From: Fimbriiglobus sp.
GTDB lineage: Bacteria; Planctomycetota; Planctomycetia; Gemmatales; Gemmataceae
Length of the DNA stretch: 9,911 nucleotides
Assembly: GCA_025352585.1 (NCBI GenBank)
Contig: JANXTD010000321.1
Span: 1 to 9,911 of the forward strand
Reading direction: 5' to 3'
A program made the position numbers and the translations under genes. A model generated the notes under the pieces. It saw only the letters and a program-made list of their open reading frames with translations, was not told the DNA's origin and did no database searches. This document shows positions 1-6,313 of this stretch, piece by piece (the stretch's first letter is position 1; every line of letters begins with the position of its first letter).

Positions 1-82
1 CGATAGTCCCCCGAGACTCCCCACTCGGTGACAGGCGCTCAACAGGTGGGGCACTCGGGGGACTATCGTCCCCCGCTCGCCG
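1..82. repeat. Palindromic repeat units (REP-like), inverted pair
   Basis: Bases 1-15 (CGATAGTCCCCCGAG) and 54-68 (CTCGGGGGACTATCG) form a perfect 15-base inverted repeat. Inside it, 19-24 (CCCCAC) can also pair with 46-51 (GTGGGG), so 1-68 could fold as one long hairpin. A second, smaller hairpin uses CGGGGGAC (56-63) and GTCCCCCG (68-75) around a four-base loop. Bases 53-82 recur on the opposite strand at 9687-9716 with one difference in 30. The unit at 1-15 is cut by the window edge, so the full left copy cannot be seen. The right copy overlaps the last codons and stop of the Maf gene. The layout resembles REP doublets, but membership in a genome-wide family is inferred from the copies in this window only. 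Confidence 0.75.
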
Positions 83-656
83 GGAATCGCTCGACCACGT
101 CGAGCATCGCCCGCAGGCTCTCCATCGGCAGGCCGATGACGTTCGACGCGCTGCCGTCGATCACGCTCAGGTACGGGTCGTCGGGCAACGCCAGCGCGTA
201 CGCGCCGGAGCAGCCGACCCACTGGCGGGTTTGCAAGTACGCCGTGATCTCGTCTTGGGTCAACGCTTTGAGGCGGACGCGGCTGACCTCTTGCCACAGG
301 ATTTGCCGATCGCTGGGGCAGTGCCAGAGGCACACACCCGACCAGAGTTCGTGGACCGTCCCGGCGAGTTCGGTGAGGATGCGGCGGGCGTCGGCCTCGT
401 CGTCCGGCTTGCCGACGACGTGGCCGTTGACCCAGCCGACCGTGTCCGCGGCGATGACGATCCCACGCTTGACCCAAGGGGCGACCGCGGCCGCCTTGCG
501 CCAGGCGAGCTCGCCGACGTAGCGGCGGATGTCGCCGTCGATGGCCTCGGTCGGCTCGTCGATGTCCGACGGTGCCACGGTGAACGTGTAGCCGTGGAGC
601 GTCATCAGTTCGCGGCGGCCGAGCGAGTTGCTGGCCAGGATCAACGGGTCGGGCAT
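63..656 (-). CDS. Maf-like nucleotide pyrophosphatase
   Basis: This 197-aa protein belongs to the Maf/HAM1-like nucleoside triphosphate pyrophosphatases, cytoplasmic enzymes that hydrolyse canonical or modified NTPs to NMP plus pyrophosphate. Visible family motifs, in order, are LILASNSLGRREL (about 5-17), SDIDEPTE (30-37), a lysine in AWRKA (about 54), IAADTV with Asp71, GKPDDEADA with Lys83, GAYAL (151-155) and NVIGLPMESL (172-181). Length is normal for the family. The ATG at 656 was chosen because the family motif starts four residues later; it lies inside the end of the upstream glycosyltransferase gene (16-base overlap), with no clear ribosome binding site, so translation is probably coupled. 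The usual Gln of the GAYxIQG motif is Ala156 here. The last residues (ASGGR) and the TAG stop are encoded by a palindromic repeat. Substrate (dTTP/UTP or 7-methyl-GTP type) cannot be decided by eye. Confidence 0.93.
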   Translation of the reverse strand: MPDPLILASNSLGRRELMTLHGYTFTVAPSDIDEPTEAIDGDIRRYVGELAWRKAAAVAPWVKRGIVIAADTVGWVNGHVVGKPDDEADARRILTELAGTVHELWSGVCLWHCPSDRQILWQEVSRVRLKALTQDEITAYLQTRQWVGCSGAYALALPDDPYLSVIDGSASNVIGLPMESLRAMLDVVERFPASGGR

Positions 657-1675
657 GACAACACCGCGTGCAGCGGCTCCCAGAGGCGTTCGGGGGCGAG
701 TTCGGCGAAGCACTTCAGCCCGTTGGGGCAGACGCGCAGGTAACTGCCGGCGCACTCGACGCGCGTGGCGACGGCGTGGTCGAACTGCGCGTAGGGGCCG
801 TGGCGGGCGATCCGCGTGCAGGTGTACGGGGCAACGCACGGCGTGCCGAGCGCGGCGGCGAGGTGCAGCGGCCCCGTGTCGTTGGCGAGCATCGCGTCGG
901 CGGCCTTCAACACCGCCACGAGGCGGGGTAGCGAGGTCTTGCCCGTCAGGTCGAGACTCGGGCCGCGCAGTTGAGTCGCGAGTTCCTGCGACAACGCGAT
1001 GTCCTCCGGCGAGCCGACGAGGACCGCGGTGCCGCCGTGGTGCGCGGAGGCGCGGTTGAGCAGCGCGGCGAAGGAGGCGACCGGCCAGCGCTTGGTCAGC
1101 CACTTCGCGCCGGCGGCCACGGCGACCCACGGCCTCGGGAACGGCCGTAATAACTCGGCGACGGCGGCGACCTCGGCGGGGTTCACCGGGACGACGAAGC
1201 GGGCCGGCGTCGGCGCGAGGCCCAGGAAGTCGAGCACGCGACGGTAGCGATCGACGGCGTGGATGTGGTCGGCGTCGGGGACTTCGACGCGGTGCGTGTA
1301 GAAGTGCCGGCTGCCCTCGCGCGCCGCCGCGAAGCCGACGCGCACGGGGCACCCGGACCCGGCGCACATGAGGCCGGTGCGCAGCAGCCCTTGCAGGTCG
1401 ATGACGAGGTCGAAGTGCTCGCGGCGCAGGCGGTTCGTGAAGGCCACGGCGTAGCTCGCCGCGCGCAGCGGGTTGCCGCGGAAGGCGGCGCGGTCGAAGG
1501 GGATCGTCGCGTTCAACTCGGGGTGGCCGGTCAGTAGCGCCTCGAAGGACTGGTTGACGACCCAGGCGATGTGGGCCTGCGGCCAGGATGTCCGTAGCGC
1601 GGACAGCACCGGGAGGGCGTGGACGATGTCCCCCAACGCACTCGGCTTGAGGATCGCCACGCGGCGCGGCGTCAC
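641..1675 (-). CDS. Glycosyltransferase family 9, LPS heptosyltransferase-like
   Basis: This 344-aa protein has the two-domain GT-B layout of family 9. The N-terminal domain opens with VAILKPSALGDIVHALPVLSALR-type sequence (about 6-28, including the conserved LGD) and continues with DLVIDLQGLLRTGL (89-102). The C-terminal domain has KWLTKRWP (191-198), ANDTGPLHLAAALGTP (264-279) and a following RHGPYA. The segment around AREGSRHFY and HAVDRYRRVLDFLG (119-152) is most like WaaC-type heptosyltransferase I. Such enzymes add heptose from an ADP-activated donor to lipid A-linked core at the inner membrane; the exact acceptor here is inferred. The GTG start at 1675 overlaps the TGA stop of the MFS gene in a GTGA, with AAGGA nine bases upstream. 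Much longer upstream readings in this frame run out of frame through the MFS gene and are not real. Its 3' end overlaps the Maf start. Confidence 0.92.
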   Translation of the reverse strand: MTPRRVAILKPSALGDIVHALPVLSALRTSWPQAHIAWVVNQSFEALLTGHPELNATIPFDRAAFRGNPLRAASYAVAFTNRLRREHFDLVIDLQGLLRTGLMCAGSGCPVRVGFAAAREGSRHFYTHRVEVPDADHIHAVDRYRRVLDFLGLAPTPARFVVPVNPAEVAAVAELLRPFPRPWVAVAAGAKWLTKRWPVASFAALLNRASAHHGGTAVLVGSPEDIALSQELATQLRGPSLDLTGKTSLPRLVAVLKAADAMLANDTGPLHLAAALGTPCVAPYTCTRIARHGPYAQFDHAVATRVECAGSYLRVCPNGLKCFAELAPERLWEPLHAVLSCPTR

Positions 1676-3009
1676 GGCGCTGTGTCCTTGCCCTGCGCGG
1701 CCAGCAGCCCGGCGACGCCGAGCATCACCGCCGCGGCGAGGAAGTACGGCAGCAGGTGCGACGCCGACTGGAAGAACAGCACACTCCCGACGAACGGCCC
1801 GGCGATGCGGCCGAGGGCACTGAACGACTGGTTGACGCCCTGGACTTCCCCCTGCCGCGTGCGGTCGGCGTTCTTCGACACCAGTGCGGAGACCGACGGG
1901 TTGACGAAGGCGAAGCCGGCCACGGCGACGGCCACCGCGCCGTAGAACAGCGGCTTCAAGTTGACGCCGCCGCCTTGAATCGACTCCTTGAGTTCGTGGG
2001 CGACGTAGGCGTTCAGCGCGATGCCGGCGAGGCCGAAGAGTAACAGCGCCACGCCCAGGCGCATCAAGCGCCACTCGGAGACGCGGCCGGCGAGCGGCCG
2101 GTAGATGCCGCCCTGCACGACCATGAGCACGAAGCCGATGAAGGCGAACACCAGGAAGGTGTCGTCGGCCTCCATGCGGAAGACTTCCTTGGTGAAGAGT
2201 GTGAGCGTCGCCTCGAAGTTGGCGAAGGCGAAGATCACCAGGAAGTAGACGAACACCAGCAGGCCGACCTTGGGCATCGCCAAAACTTCGCGGGTGCGGG
2301 CGAGGCTGAAGAACTCGCGCGGGGCCTTGGGGCCGTGCCGCAGCGTCTCGGGCAGCACCGCCGCGGCGATGGCGAGGGCGAGCAGCGACAGCACGGAGGC
2401 GGCGGCCCCCGGTGCCCACGGCTCGCCGGCGAGGAACTTCAGCGAGGCGTAGGCGATCAGCGGGCCGAAGGTGAAGCCGAAGCCGAAGGCCGCGCCGATC
2501 AGCGCCATGCCCTTGGCACGCTTCTCGGGGGTGGTGCAGTCGGCGATGACCGCGGCCGCCGTGCCGACGCTGGCCCCGGCGATCCCCGCCCCGACGCGCG
2601 AGGCGAACAGCAGCCCGAGCGCGAGTTGCCACGACTCCGGCGGTAGCGCGGCGGCGTAGCCGAAGAGGCCGTAGAAGACGACCGAGCCGGCGAGGCCGAT
2701 CATCAGCACCGGGCGGCGGCCGATGCGGTCCGAGACGCGGCCCCACATCGGCGAGAAGACGAATTGCATCAGCGAGAAGACCGAGAACAGCCCGCCGATC
2801 ACCGCGCCCTTGGCGTCGTCCGAGAAGCCGGGCAGGTAGTCGGCGGCGAGGCGCGGCAAGAGCGGCAGGACGATGCCGAAGCCGAGCAGGTCGATGAACA
2901 CGACCAGGAAGACGATCAGCATCGCGCGCTTGTTCGCGCGGTCGGTGCCGCCGTTGGGGCTGTCGCTGGGGAGTTGGGTGGGAGTTTCGCCGAGCGTGTC
3001 CGTAGCCAT
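1672..3009 (-). CDS. MFS transporter, TetA/DHA1-like multidrug exporter
   Basis: This 445-aa polytopic inner-membrane protein belongs to the major facilitator superfamily. After a hydrophilic 27-residue N-terminus, the first helix carries DLLGFGIVLPLLP (40-52), characteristic of the TetA/DHA1 group. Loop 2-3 carries motif A, GRVSDRIGRRP (90-100). A motif C-like segment (GFGFTFGPLI) follows the fourth helix, and twelve hydrophobic segments are plausible. Proteins of this group export drugs or metabolites by proton antiport; the substrate here is unknown. It is the first gene of the operon with the glycosyltransferase and Maf, so an envelope-related substrate is possible but unproven. The ATG at 3009 has GGGAG four bases upstream and a GGGGTACGGC element 23 bases upstream, in a region shared with the divergent terminase genes. 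Confidence 0.92.
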   Translation of the reverse strand: MATDTLGETPTQLPSDSPNGGTDRANKRAMLIVFLVVFIDLLGFGIVLPLLPRLAADYLPGFSDDAKGAVIGGLFSVFSLMQFVFSPMWGRVSDRIGRRPVLMIGLAGSVVFYGLFGYAAALPPESWQLALGLLFASRVGAGIAGASVGTAAAVIADCTTPEKRAKGMALIGAAFGFGFTFGPLIAYASLKFLAGEPWAPGAAASVLSLLALAIAAAVLPETLRHGPKAPREFFSLARTREVLAMPKVGLLVFVYFLVIFAFANFEATLTLFTKEVFRMEADDTFLVFAFIGFVLMVVQGGIYRPLAGRVSEWRLMRLGVALLLFGLAGIALNAYVAHELKESIQGGGVNLKPLFYGAVAVAVAGFAFVNPSVSALVSKNADRTRQGEVQGVNQSFSALGRIAGPFVGSVLFFQSASHLLPYFLAAAVMLGVAGLLAAQGKDTAP

Positions 3010-3030
3010 GATGCTCCCGAGCCGGTTGCG

Positions 3031-3057
3031 CCGCCGTACCCCTCAAGGATACGGCGG
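3031..3057. promoter_or_regulatory. Inverted repeat in divergent MFS/terminase promoter region
   Basis: CCGCCGTA (3031-3038) and TACGGCGG (3050-3057) form a perfect 8-base inverted repeat with an 11-base spacer. It lies in the 126-base gap between the divergent MFS and small-terminase genes, and its left arm overlaps the MFS GGGGTACGGC element. An operator for a dimeric regulator is possible; it could instead be a chance or RNA-level structure. No regulator gene lies beside it. Confidence 0.3.
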
Positions 3058-3067
3058 GCGCGGCGGT

Positions 3068-3095
3068 TTGACACCCCACTTCGGCGGTGTACGGT
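3068..3095 (+). promoter_or_regulatory. Possible sigma-70-type promoter for the terminase pair
   Basis: A perfect TTGACA (3068-3073) is followed after 16 bases by TACGGT (3090-3095), which keeps the T, A and final T of the -10 consensus. It sits 40 bases before the small-terminase ATG. It is the only place in the window where I noticed a full -35 hexamer correctly spaced from a TAC-type -10 box. No transcript evidence is available. Confidence 0.4.
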
Positions 3096-3135
3096 TGGTG
3101 GACTTACGTCCACGACTTCCCCAGGGGGTTTCACG

Positions 3136-3624
3136 ATGCCGCCCCGAAGCCCGCCGGCCCCGAAACCGGGCGACGCCGGCCGCGCCCAAGTCTTGAAGGC
3201 CGCCCTGTTGCGCGTGCAGGGCGTCGCCTGGACCGCCGTCGCCAAGGAGGTCGGGGCGAGCCTGGCCCAAGTGAAGTGCTGGCCGGCGCGGCACCCGAAG
3301 TTGTGGCGCAAGGCGACCCTCGTCGCCGAGGAGCAGTTGCTGCGCGAGGCGACCGCCGAGTCGGTGCTGACCTTGCGCAAGCAACTCCGCTCCGACGACG
3401 ACAAGACCAGCCGCGACGCCGCCCAACGGCTCATCGCGTTCCGCATCGCCTGGCGCAACCGCCGGCCGCTGAAGCCCCGCGGCGCGACCGCCGGCAAACC
3501 CACAACCCTGGCCGGGCGGGTGGCCGACTACCTCGAAAGGTTCACCGATGCCGACCTCGCTGCCCTCGTCGGACCGACTCTTGAAGTCCGCCCGGCTGCT
3601 GGCGGCGGCCCGCCGGGCGATTGA
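3136..3624 (+). CDS. Terminase small subunit-like helix-turn-helix protein
   Basis: This 162-aa basic protein has a helix-turn-helix-like segment at about 29-56 (GVAWTAVAKEVGASLAQVKCW) followed by a charged helical region (about 60-110) with SRDAAQRLIAFR. The order (N-terminal DNA-binding HTH, then oligomerising helices) and its position directly before a terminase large subunit fit a phage small terminase, which recognises packaging sites on viral DNA and loads the motor. Sequence resemblance alone is weak; the call leans on context. The ATG at 3136 has AGGGGG seven bases upstream, and longer in-frame readings would run across the promoter gap into the MFS gene. Its last 77 bases overlap the start of the large subunit in another frame, a tight coupling typical of phage genes. 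The C-terminus is Gly/Pro-rich, perhaps shaped by the overlap. Confidence 0.7.
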   Translation: MPPRSPPAPKPGDAGRAQVLKAALLRVQGVAWTAVAKEVGASLAQVKCWPARHPKLWRKATLVAEEQLLREATAESVLTLRKQLRSDDDKTSRDAAQRLIAFRIAWRNRRPLKPRGATAGKPTTLAGRVADYLERFTDADLAALVGPTLEVRPAAGGGPPGD

Positions 3625-4927
3625 CGACCCGAGCGCGTTCGTCGAGTTCGCCTTCACCGACTCGCACGGCCGGCCGCTCCGCCAAGCGGCGATCCACCGC
3701 GAGTTGCAAGCGTTTCTGACCGCTCACCCGCGGGCGCTGATCGAGTTGCCGCGCGACCACGGCAAGAGCGTGCAGGTCTGCGGTCGGCTCGTGTGGGAGT
3801 TGGCCCGCAACCCGAGCTTGCGCGTCAAGCTGGTGTGCGCGACCGGCGACCTGGCGGCCGAGCGCTGCCGGTTTCTGCGCGACGCCATCGACTCGAACCC
3901 GCGCGTGAAGTTGCTGTTCCCCGGCTTGCTGCCCGCGGAGCCGTGGAGCGTCGAGGCGTTCACGGTGGCGCGGCCGGGGGTCGTGATCGGCCCGAGCGTC
4001 GCGGCCTTCGGCGTGGGCACCGGCTCGACCGGGGCGCGGGCCGACCTGCTCGTGTGCGACGACATCGTCGATGTGCGCAGCCTGAACAGCGCCGCCGAGC
4101 GCGAGCGCGTGAAGGACGTGTTCCGCAACGGGCTGCTGAACCTGCTCGAACCCGACGGGCGATTTTGGGGACTCTCGACACCGTGGCACGGCGGGGATTT
4201 GAACGCCGAGTTGAAGGCCAACCCCGCCTACGCCGTCTTCCGGCGTGCCGTCGGCCCGAACCTCGAGAGCGTCTGGCCGGAGAAGTGGACGCGCGACCGG
4301 CTCGAAGCCCGCCGCCAGGAGATCGGGGCGGCGTCGTTCGCCCGCGGCTACCTGCTCACGCCAATCGCCGCGGAGGAGATTCTCATTCGCCCCGAGTGGG
4401 TCAAGTTCTTCGCCGACGAGGTGCCGCGCAGTGGGTACGACGCGGTGGTGCTGTCGGTGGACCCGGCGGTGAGCGTCAAGGCGACGGCGGACGCCTCGGC
4501 ACTCGTGGTACTCGGTCGGCGGCCGACGGGGGAGGTCGATTGCCTCGCGGCCGCCGGCCACCGCGTCCCGACGCCGAAGCTCGTGGAGTTGCTGGCGGCG
4601 TGGGACGCGGCGCACACGCCCGACGCGATCCTCTTCGAGAGCAACGCCGCCTTCGCCGGCATCTGCGACCTCTTGAAGCGGCACGCCGCGTTCGGGGCGC
4701 GCGTGCGTCCGGTCGCCCACACCCGCAGCAAGACCTCCCGCGTCGCGGCGTTCAGCGTGACCGTCGAGTCGGGCCGCTTCCGGTTGCGCCGCGGCGACGA
4801 GCGGCAACGTGAGTTGCTCAGCGAGATGACGACCTACCCGCACGCCGCGCACGACGACCTCGTCGATGCCGCCGCGACGGGGACCGAGTACCTGCTGGGG
4901 CAGCGAGAGATGAGGGTGTGGGTGTGA
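3548..4927 (+). CDS. Phage terminase large subunit (ATPase and nuclease)
   Basis: This 459-aa protein looks like a complete terminase large subunit, the ATP-driven motor and headful or site nuclease that packages phage DNA into procapsids. The ATPase domain shows a Walker A variant LPRDHGKS (67-74), a Walker B LLVCDD (167-172) and the coupling motif LSTPWH (209-214). The C-terminal RNase H-fold nuclease shows VLSVDPA (Asp305), ILFESN (Glu364) and HDDLVDAA (Asp436/437, Asp440), the expected acidic set. The ATG at 3548 lies inside the small-subunit gene and has GAAAGG seven bases upstream. No portal, capsid, protease, tail or integrase gene is nearby, so this is not an evident prophage. All motifs look intact, so decay is not obvious. 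It ends two bases from the stop of the convergent Uma2 gene. It could be a domesticated motor, a satellite or gene-transfer remnant, or a recent fragment. Confidence 0.9.
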   Translation: MPTSLPSSDRLLKSARLLAAARRAIDDPSAFVEFAFTDSHGRPLRQAAIHRELQAFLTAHPRALIELPRDHGKSVQVCGRLVWELARNPSLRVKLVCATGDLAAERCRFLRDAIDSNPRVKLLFPGLLPAEPWSVEAFTVARPGVVIGPSVAAFGVGTGSTGARADLLVCDDIVDVRSLNSAAERERVKDVFRNGLLNLLEPDGRFWGLSTPWHGGDLNAELKANPAYAVFRRAVGPNLESVWPEKWTRDRLEARRQEIGAASFARGYLLTPIAAEEILIRPEWVKFFADEVPRSGYDAVVLSVDPAVSVKATADASALVVLGRRPTGEVDCLAAAGHRVPTPKLVELLAAWDAAHTPDAILFESNAAFAGICDLLKRHAAFGARVRPVAHTRSKTSRVAAFSVTVESGRFRLRRGDERQRELLSEMTTYPHAAHDDLVDAAATGTEYLLGQREMRVWV

Positions 4928-4929
4928 CG

Positions 4930-5508
4930 TTACACGAACAGTTCTGCGACGCGGCACTGGAACCCCGGCACCACGTCCTCGCCGTCGAGCGCGCCCGTGT
5001 CGTCGAGTTCCGCGCACGTGAGGTCGAGCCGGCGGATCAGGACTGTGCGCGTCGCCGGATAAACGACCCAGATGAGACGCACGCCCGCGGAGCGGTAGTC
5101 GGCGACCTTCTGCTCCAGGTACTCACCTGCGTCTGTCGGCGAGACGACTTCGACCGCCAAGTCAGGGGCAAATGTGAAATTACCGCGCGGCAACCGACCG
5201 GCCGGGAGTCGCATTACGGCAACGAACGACACGTCCGGCCTGCGAATCTGCCGGGGGTCGTTCGGGAAGCAGCGGTACGGCGTCGCGGCCCCGAAGACTC
5301 GACCCAACCCCGCCGCGCGGACGAACGCCCCGAGGAGAATGTGCAGTTCGGAGCCGATGCCTTCAGACTCGGCTCCCATCGACTTCTCCTTGAGTTGGCC
5401 ATCGACGAATTCCGCGTTCGTCTCGTCGAGGAGTTTTTCCAACTCCGCGTCGCTCAGCGTGACCTCAGTCGGCGGGGCGTCGGCGGGCGTTAGCAGCAGC
5501 GTCGTCAT
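4930..5508 (-). CDS. Uma2 family endonuclease (PD-(D/E)XK fold, DUF820)
   Basis: This 192-aa protein matches the Uma2/DUF820 family of small putative PD-(D/E)XK nucleases, expanded in cyanobacteria and planctomycetes and of unknown biological role. Visible motifs are the N-terminal FVDGQL (34-39), RRPDVSFV with Asp92, PDLAVEVVSPTD (115-126) with Glu120, and the following KVADYRSAGVRLIWVV (134-149) with Lys134, which together complete the nuclease core; the C-terminus LDGEDVVPGFQCRVAELFV-type sequence is also usual. The ATG at 5508 has GGGAGAG six bases upstream and a GGGGTACAAT element 24 bases upstream, which excludes the longer reading frame that begins inside the neighbouring gene. It is convergent with the large terminase (two bases between stops) and divergent from the ABC-GNAT gene. 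Its substrate is unknown. Confidence 0.92.
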   Translation of the reverse strand: MTTLLLTPADAPPTEVTLSDAELEKLLDETNAEFVDGQLKEKSMGAESEGIGSELHILLGAFVRAAGLGRVFGAATPYRCFPNDPRQIRRPDVSFVAVMRLPAGRLPRGNFTFAPDLAVEVVSPTDAGEYLEQKVADYRSAGVRLIWVVYPATRTVLIRRLDLTCAELDDTGALDGEDVVPGFQCRVAELFV

Positions 5509-5532
5509 CTGGTTCTCTCCCGTGGTGCGGGG

Positions 5533-5542
5533 ATTGTACCCC
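5533..5542 (-). promoter_or_regulatory. GGGGTACAAT promoter-like element of the Uma2 gene
   Basis: On the minus strand this reads GGGGTACAAT, ending 24 bases before the Uma2 ATG. TACAAT matches the -10 consensus at five of six positions. The hexamer is bracketed by a 6-base inverted repeat, GCGGGG (5527-5532) and CCCCGC (5539-5544). No -35 box is visible 16-18 bases further out. The same ten bases occur ahead of the gene at 7267 at the same distance. Confidence 0.45.
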
Positions 5543-5574
5543 GCCCGCTTCTCCGTTGATAGCGAGGTGCTTGA

Positions 5575-6303
5575 ATGCTCGACCCCATCACGATTCGCTA
5601 CGCCGTACGGCCGGCGCGGCCCAGCCTGGCCGTGGCGCAGGTGCAAGACCTGTTCGGACTCGACGCCGCGGAGCCGGACCACGTCGTCGCCGAGAACCTC
5701 ACGCTCGACGTGCGGCCCGGCGAGGTCGTGCTGTTCACCGGGCCGTCGGGGTCGGGCAAGTCGTCGCTGTTGCGCGAGGTCGGCCGGCGACTCGGGGCCA
5801 TCGACGCCCTGGCGCTGACGTTGCCCGACGCGCCACTCGTCGAGGCGTTGCCGGGGCCGATCGCCGACCGGCTGGCGACCCTGGCGGCGTGCGGGCTGTC
5901 CGAGGCGCGGCTACTGTTGCGCACACCCGCGGAACTCTCCGACGGCCAGCGCTACCGCTTCCGCATGGCCTTCGCGCTGACGCGGGTCGCGCTGTCGGCC
6001 GGGTTCCTGCTCGCCGACGAGTTCGGCGCGGTGCTCGACCGGACGTTGGCGAAAGTCGTCGCGTTCAACCTGCGCAAGCTCGCCGGCCGCACCGGCACCG
6101 GGGTGCTGTGCGCGACCACCCACGACGACCTCACACTCGACCTGAATCCCGACCTGCACGTCCGCTGTCACGGCGACGGCGTGGTGCAGGTCGAGCGGCC
6201 GGCCGTAAAAAAAACGGGCCAGCTTCTTCAACGACCTCGAAGTCACCGACGGCACCGCCGCGGACTGGCCGCACTTCGCGCGGTGGCATTACCGCTCCCA
6301 TAA
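5575..6303 (+). CDS. ABC-type ATPase half of a COG2401-like ABC-GNAT protein (frameshifted)
   Basis: Read as given, this is 242 aa. Residues 1-213 are a complete ABC ATPase: Walker A GPSGSGKS (56-63), a signature-like LSDGQ (121-125), Walker B FLLADEF (144-150), D-loop LDR (154-156) and H-loop ATTHDD with His183. The arrangement, including NPDLHVRC after the H-loop, is like COG2401, described as an ABC-type ATPase fused to a predicted acetyltransferase; its function is unknown. There are no membrane segments, so it is not evidently a transporter. At codons 212-213 the frame enters a run of eight A's (6207-6214). Beyond it, residues 214-242 are an Arg-rich, out-of-frame tail, while the GNAT domain continues in the +1 frame. 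Skipping one base gives a 388-aa ABC-GNAT protein ending at 6742. The ATG at 5575 has GAGG seven bases upstream. Real mutation, programmed slippage or sequencing error are all possible. Confidence 0.88.
   Translation: MLDPITIRYAVRPARPSLAVAQVQDLFGLDAAEPDHVVAENLTLDVRPGEVVLFTGPSGSGKSSLLREVGRRLGAIDALALTLPDAPLVEALPGPIADRLATLAACGLSEARLLLRTPAELSDGQRYRFRMAFALTRVALSAGFLLADEFGAVLDRTLAKVVAFNLRKLAGRTGTGVLCATTHDDLTLDLNPDLHVRCHGDGVVQVERPAVKKTGQLLQRPRSHRRHRRGLAALRAVALPLP
6207..6214 (+). other. A8 homopolymer at the frame junction (candidate slippage site)
   Basis: Eight consecutive A's lie between GCCGT and CGGGCC, exactly where the ABC frame must shift to reach the GNAT frame. With seven A's the reading would be GTA AAA AAA CGG GCC and the fusion would be open throughout. 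A TAA at 6206-6208 closes the GNAT frame just upstream, so that frame opens only within the run. Poly-A runs of this length permit transcriptional slippage in bacteria and are also common sites of assembly error. Confidence 0.6.
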
Positions 6304-6313
6304 CCTCGGCTTC

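Noticed and set aside
657..1367. Upstream extension of the Maf frame, giving an apparent 434-aa protein
   Set aside because: The extra residues are an Arg-rich out-of-frame reading of the glycosyltransferase gene. The family motif begins just after the ATG at 656.
1676..3079. Upstream extension of the glycosyltransferase frame, giving an apparent 812-aa protein
   Set aside because: The added part is the MFS gene read out of frame. The GTG at 1675 with its GTGA overlap explains the true start.
3542..5017. Long minus-strand open frame opposite the large terminase
   Set aside because: The translation is Arg/Ala/Gly-rich with no motif, while the plus strand encodes every terminase motif.
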